From Betaproteobacteria bacterium (lineage in GTDB: Bacteria > Pseudomonadota > Gammaproteobacteria > Burkholderiales > Burkholderiaceae_E), in assembly GCA_009922405.1 (NCBI GenBank), contig RFVZ01000080.1, positions 1 to 10,155 of the forward strand: a DNA stretch of 10,155 nucleotides, read 5' to 3'. This document shows positions 7,211 to 10,155 of this stretch, piece after piece. The notes beneath the pieces are model-generated. The model saw only the letters and a program-made list of their open reading frames with translations. It was not told the DNA's origin and did no database searches. How positions within the stretch are numbered: the first letter of the stretch is position 1; every line of letters begins with the position of its first letter. Made by a program: the position numbers and the translations under genes.

Positions 7211-8487
7211 GACTTCGACCCCTGAAAATGGGCTATGGCCCGCCGGAGTTCGGGACGGCTTTGCGCGTAGGTGCTGAGATCAACGCCCTGGATCGCCGCT
7301 TCCCAGCCCTGGCGCATGCTTTGCACGCCCGCAGCCGTCCCATCAGGGTGGCCGATAATGCCGCCACCCGCCAAATGCATTAAATCGACCGACTTTACTT
7401 GTTGGTGGATCTGTGGCGCCAAACCTGCCCATTGCCCCGAGGAAAATACGGGCATCACGGTTGAGACGCCTGCAAACGGCATCAGACAGGCTTGAGCCGA
7501 TCGGATCACCGAGTCATCTGCTTCCCAAAATTTGCTTCTTGGACCATTGACATGAAGATGGTCGACGCCAGCCAATCGCCACAGTTTTTGGTAGGCCTCA
7601 AATGAAAAACCAAGGCCAGGGTGGCGGGTGAGGGCGCCCCAACCATTGCGGTGACCGTGGATCGGCAGGCTGCTGTTTTTGCGTAGATGTTCCACCCCTG
7701 CAAAACCCATCCAGTTAACACTAACCATGACGCAGGTGCCACCGGCTTGGACCACGGCATCGTGTCGTCGTAGCACATCGTCAATAGCGCCGCTGATGTT
7801 GAAGGCGTACATCGGCATCCTGCCCAAGCGATCAGCATGGCGATGCAAGACAGGCATGACATGATTTAGGCGCGCCATGAAAGATTCATAAGGCGGGTCC
7901 GCGATTAATTCATCATCTTTGATGAAATCAATTTCGGCCGTGCACAGATCGTTGACCAGATCAGCCGTTTGTTGAGCCGTCAGACCGATACTGGGCTTGA
8001 TGATCGTCCCGATGATCGGACGGTCATGGACACCCGCCGACTGCCTTGTACCCTCAATGCCAAAGGCCGGACCAGGAAACTGTCGGGCATAGGCTTCGGG
8101 TAACTCGATGTCGAGCAAACGCAAACCGGTGACTTCTCCCAGTTCAAACAAATTGCCGGCCACTGAGGCCAGCAAAGAAGGCAAATTGATGCCGACGTTT
8201 TCAATCGGAAACGCAATGTCGATGTGTGCCCGATAAAACGGACCGGCTGCGCCATTTCGATCGACGAGCGCACTCGCGAGTGTGGGTGCTACCGCAGGTG
8301 CCAAGGTCTCGATCTGCGTCACACGAGCGCGAGAACGATCTTTGAGCTGTTCGGTTTCGCCCGGCAAAGAGAGAAACGTGCCGCTCGACTGCTCACCAGA
8401 GATCACTTCCGCCACTTGGTCAGACGGCACCGAACTCTCGACAAAGTAGCGAGCTGTGAATTCGGCGCGCGGGCGGCTGGCTGACAT
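7207..8487 (-). CDS. RuBisCO-like protein (form IV RLP), probable 3-oxo-acid phosphate decarboxylase or transcarboxylase/hydrolase
   Basis: The protein has 426 residues from ATG 8487. RuBisCO large-subunit landmarks are clear: GTIIKPSIGL (160-169, Lys164 matching Lys175), the metal-site motif DFIKDDE (187-193, with Lys190, Asp192 and Glu193 matching Lys201, Asp203 and Glu204), and PIHGHRNGWG (275-284). The loop-6 region HVNGPRSKFWE (312-322) has Lys319 matching Lys334. SSGQ (349-352) and LAGGGIIGHPDG (372-383) match the phosphate-binding parts. His298 of true RuBisCO aligns with Trp283, so it is not a CO2-fixing enzyme. RLPs next to DUF1537 kinases are known to decarboxylate, or transcarboxylate and hydrolyse, 3-oxo-isoapionate-4-phosphate. 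A similar reaction on a phosphorylated branched oxo-acid is inferred here. The frame stays open to a TTG at 8541, but ATG 8487 is the first standard start and fits family length. It is the first gene of the operon. Confidence 0.92.
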   Translation of the reverse strand: MSASRPRAEFTARYFVESSVPSDQVAEVISGEQSSGTFLSLPGETEQLKDRSRARVTQIETLAPAVAPTLASALVDRNGAAGPFYRAHIDIAFPIENVGINLPSLLASVAGNLFELGEVTGLRLLDIELPEAYARQFPGPAFGIEGTRQSAGVHDRPIIGTIIKPSIGLTAQQTADLVNDLCTAEIDFIKDDELIADPPYESFMARLNHVMPVLHRHADRLGRMPMYAFNISGAIDDVLRRHDAVVQAGGTCVMVSVNWMGFAGVEHLRKNSSLPIHGHRNGWGALTRHPGLGFSFEAYQKLWRLAGVDHLHVNGPRSKFWEADDSVIRSAQACLMPFAGVSTVMPVFSSGQWAGLAPQIHQQVKSVDLMHLAGGGIIGHPDGTAAGVQSMRQGWEAAIQGVDLSTYAQSRPELRRAIAHFQGSKS

Positions 8488-8619
8488 CTTTTGTGAGTAA
8501 ATCTCTAGGTTTCTCCCATCGTAAAAATTATTTATCCTCAAATCAAACGATAAAATTTCATTTTATTGTTAGGAAAAATCACAATAATTGAGGGAAAACC
8601 CGATTTTTAGAAGGTGAAT
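8488..8619. promoter_or_regulatory. Divergent LysR/RLP-operon control region
   Basis: This 132-bp gap is much more AT-rich than its neighbours and separates the divergent LysR gene from the RLP operon, the usual arrangement for LysR-type control. It should hold promoters for both directions. Several AT-rich hexamers could serve as -10 boxes, but I cannot choose one with confidence. AGAAGG at 8609-8614 is the ribosome-binding site for the LysR ATG at 8620. The RLP ATG has no comparably good site. Confidence 0.65.
8546..8570. promoter_or_regulatory. Candidate operator: 11-bp inverted repeat
   Basis: AACGATAAAAT (8546-8556) and ATTTTATTGTT (8560-8570) are reverse complements at 10 of 11 positions around a 3-nt centre. 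The dyad lies centrally in the LysR/RLP intergenic region and contains a T-N13-A core at 8551/8565, close to but not exactly the classical LysR T-N11-A box. It most likely binds the adjacent LysR protein. A second, weaker dyad (CCTCAA 8536-8541 and TTGAGG 8588-8593) flanks it. Confidence 0.55.
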
Positions 8620-9516
8620 ATGCAAACCCCACGACTCTCGTTGAATGCCCTTCGAGCATTCGAATCCACCGCGCGTTTAAAAAGCTTTACTGGTGCGGCT
8701 GATGAACTGTCCGTCACCCATGGCGCGGTGAGTCGACACATCCGCATGTTGGAGGACAGCCTGGGCGTGACTTTGCTGAGTCGTAATGCCCATGGCACGA
8801 ACACCACTGCGGAAGGCCAGCGTCTAGCCGATGGGTTGACGCGAGCGTTCGGGTTGATTCAAACAACCATTGAGCAGGTCAAGCCCGGACCACTCACGTT
8901 GTCATGCTCTGAATCAATCATGATGTTTTGGTTGCTTCCCAGGCTCACACGCTTTCACGATGCGCATCCAGGCATAGAGTTGCGCTTCAATATGGGCTAC
9001 GGCCCGGTTGACTTCACGCGTGACCACGTGGGGGTTGCCTTGCGCTTATCTTCAATCGAGGCACCGAAAGATGCGATCCGTACGGACGCATGCACCGAGT
9101 GGGTTGGACCCGTATGCTCAGCCAGTTACTTGCAAACTCTGAAGATCCGAACGATCGACGACTTGTCGACAGCCAGACTCATGGTTTCGCGCACTCGCAC
9201 CAGTGCATGGGCCGACTGGGCCAGCAGTTCGGGCGCGAGCCACGACCCGTTTCGCATCGACGAAGTTTTTGGGCATTTCTACTTGCTGATTCAGGCCGCT
9301 AAATGTGGTTTGGGGATGGCCAATGTTCCGCGAATGCTTGTTCGAGATGACCTCAATAGCGGGGCTCTAGTGGCCCCTCTAGGTTTTGTGCCCGGTGCAA
9401 ACCGTTTGTGCATTTGGACTGCGCCGCATCTCGCCCGGCGACCAGATGCGCAGCGACTGGTCGATTGGCTGACCGAGGAGTTGAGGGCGTCCGAGGGCGG
9501 ATTGTTGCCCAGTTGA
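8620..9516 (+). CDS. LysR-family transcriptional regulator (GcvA-like)
   Basis: From ATG 8620 the protein has 298 residues, the standard LysR length. The N-terminal winged helix-turn-helix is clear: LNALRAFESTARLKSFTGAA (8-27), then DELSVTHGAVSRHIRMLEDS (28-47) and an LGVTLLSRN-type wing. The effector domain begins near residue 85 with the usual SIMMFWLLPRLTRFHDAHPG segment and ends with VDWLTEELRAS. Start choice: an in-frame GTG at 8614 is also possible, but AGAAGG at 8609-8614 would then overlap the start. It sits 5 nt before ATG 8620, which favours the ATG. The gene is divergent from the RLP operon and presumably activates it in response to the pathway substrate or an intermediate, and may regulate its own promoter. 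Confidence 0.93.
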   Translation: MQTPRLSLNALRAFESTARLKSFTGAADELSVTHGAVSRHIRMLEDSLGVTLLSRNAHGTNTTAEGQRLADGLTRAFGLIQTTIEQVKPGPLTLSCSESIMMFWLLPRLTRFHDAHPGIELRFNMGYGPVDFTRDHVGVALRLSSIEAPKDAIRTDACTEWVGPVCSASYLQTLKIRTIDDLSTARLMVSRTRTSAWADWASSSGASHDPFRIDEVFGHFYLLIQAAKCGLGMANVPRMLVRDDLNSGALVAPLGFVPGANRLCIWTAPHLARRPDAQRLVDWLTEELRASEGGLLPS

Positions 9517-9547
9517 GGCGGACCGCCGGGGCATGCCTCTCGGTAGC

Positions 9548-9571
9548 AGTCGGAGTCGGAGTCGGAGTCGG
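9548..9571. repeat. Hexanucleotide tandem repeat (AGTCGG)x4
   Basis: Four perfect AGTCGG units (9548-9553, 9554-9559, 9560-9565, 9566-9571) lie in the spacer between the convergent LysR and ligase genes. The region is non-coding as far as I can tell. Confidence 0.9.
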
Positions 9572-9580
9572 CAGAGCTTG

Positions 9581-9616
9581 AGTGAGCGTTGGCGTTGGCG
9601 TTGGCGTGAGCGTTAA
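9581..9616. repeat. Second 6-bp-period repeat, (CGTTGG)x3 with degenerate flanks
   Basis: The units read AGTGAG, CGTTGG, CGTTGG, CGTTGG, CGTGAG and CGTTAA from 9581 to 9616. The last degenerate unit includes the ligase stop codon (TAA on the minus strand, 9615-9613), so the array abuts the end of that gene. Confidence 0.85.
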
Positions 9617-10155
9617 CGATACCGATCGCGAACACGCTGTTTGTAAAGCTTCCCGGTCGGATGCCGAGGTAATGCAGGATCAAAGTCGATACTTTTGGGA
9701 CACTTGAAGGAGGCCAACCGTTGTCGACAAAAAGCGATGAGCTCTTCCGATAACGCAGCATTCGCGTCGAGTGGATCGACCAACTGCACAACCGCCTTGA
9801 CCGATTCACCGAGGTCCTCATCGGGAACTCCAACCACGGCGACGTCGAGCACCTGCGGATGATCGATCAGTACGTTTTCAACTTCCTGCGGATAAATATT
9901 GATCCCGCCAGAAATGATCATGAACGCCTTGCGATCCACCAGATACAGATAGCCCTCAGGATCGAGATATCCAATATCTCCAAGGGTTGACCATCCAAGT
10001 GTGTTTCGACTTTGCGCGGTTTTCTCAGGGTCTTTGTGATACGAAAATTCAGGCCCGTCGGAGAAGTAGACCAGTCCGGTAGCCCCCGGGGGCAACGCAT
10101 CGCCCTGTTCATCACAAATGTGCAGACGCCCTTGCTGCGCCCGACCGACCGATCC
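9613..10155 (-). CDS. Acyl-CoA synthetase (ANL superfamily), C-terminal part (runs off right edge)
   Basis: The frame is open from the window edge to a TAA at 9615-9613, giving 180 residues and no true start. It carries the C-terminal ANL motifs: GRLHICDEQGDALPPGATG near the edge, then LGDIGYLDPEGYLYLVDRKA (58-77, with the conserved Asp60 and Arg75). Next come MIISGGINIYPQEVE (79-93) and VVGVPDEDLGE (107-117). The end is PTGKLYK (166-172), whose Lys169 is the catalytic lysine for adenylation. Such enzymes activate a carboxylic acid with ATP and load it onto CoA. The wording of the motifs is closest to fatty or aryl acyl-CoA ligases, but the acyl pocket lies outside the window. It converges on the LysR gene and is probably not part of the RLP operon. 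Confidence 0.92.
   Translation of the reverse strand, partial: GSVGRAQQGRLHICDEQGDALPPGATGLVYFSDGPEFSYHKDPEKTAQSRNTLGWSTLGDIGYLDPEGYLYLVDRKAFMIISGGINIYPQEVENVLIDHPQVLDVAVVGVPDEDLGESVKAVVQLVDPLDANAALSEELIAFCRQRLASFKCPKSIDFDPALPRHPTGKLYKQRVRDRYR

Noticed and set aside
7207..8487. Genuine CO2-fixing RuBisCO large subunit
   Set aside because: Active-site His298 is replaced by Trp, the loop-6 context differs, and there is no small subunit or phosphoribulokinase nearby.
8488..8541. Upstream extension of the RLP to a TTG start at 8541
   Set aside because: The added 18 residues have no family support, the TTG lacks a ribosome-binding site and it nearly reaches the candidate operator. ATG 8487 gives the normal RLP length.
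9515..9539. GC-rich palindromes GGCGGACCGCC and GAGGC/GCCTC after the LysR stop, as a terminator
   Set aside because: The stems are short or have too small a loop, and no T-run follows on either strand.
9291..9833. Minus-strand open frame with NANANA and SDSDSD runs
   Set aside because: It overlaps the LysR gene antisense and the ligase gene in another frame. The runs simply reflect the hexanucleotide repeats.

Overview
The window is a 10.2-kb chromosomal-looking segment of a proteobacterium. Base composition is moderately GC-rich (judged by eye). The mix of a fused DctQM TRAP transporter, a GcvA-type LysR regulator, an ANL acyl-CoA ligase and an M14 peptidase fits Betaproteobacteria (Burkholderiales) best. 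That placement is an inference from gene content, not from a marker gene. No rRNA, tRNA, CRISPR array or insertion sequence was seen.

Layout. Positions 1-670 (minus strand) hold the N-terminal part of an M14-family zinc carboxypeptidase that runs off the left edge. A small HNH nuclease gene follows at 818-1300 on the plus strand. Positions 1366-8487 are filled by one tightly packed minus-strand operon. In transcription order it encodes a RuBisCO-like protein (RLP), a DUF1537 four-carbon acid-sugar kinase-like protein, a TRAP solute-binding protein (DctP), two short-chain dehydrogenases (SDRs) and a fused TRAP permease (DctQM). Junctions are 4-nt ATGA overlaps or gaps of 5 to 33 nt, so the six genes are almost certainly co-transcribed and partly translationally coupled. 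A LysR regulator (8620-9516, plus) is divergent from the operon across an AT-rich 132-bp gap that carries a strong inverted repeat. The right edge (9613-10155, minus) is the C-terminal third of an acyl-CoA synthetase. It is separated from the LysR gene by a short spacer containing two 6-bp-period tandem repeats.

How the genes may work together. The likely scheme is TRAP uptake of a small hydroxy-acid or sugar acid, oxidation by one or both SDRs, phosphorylation by the DUF1537 protein, and decarboxylation or C-C cleavage by the RLP. RLP plus DUF1537 kinase is the signature of branched/acid-sugar catabolism such as the 3-oxo-isoapionate branch of D-apiose breakdown. The usual partner enzymes of those routes (apionate oxidoisomerase, apionolactonase, PdxA2-like dehydrogenase, OtnC-type aldolase) are not in the window, so the substrate may differ or the pathway may be a variant.

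The most surprising point is in the kinase. Its N-terminal substrate domain is intact, but the C-terminal nucleotide-binding domain lacks the GGDT(S/A) phosphate-binding segment through what looks like an in-frame loss of about 20-30 codons. Its usual Gly-Ser loop is altered, and a 9-nt tandem repeat has added a Lys/Gly/Asn-rich insert. Either the kinase is dead or unusual, or the pathway runs differently from the known ones.
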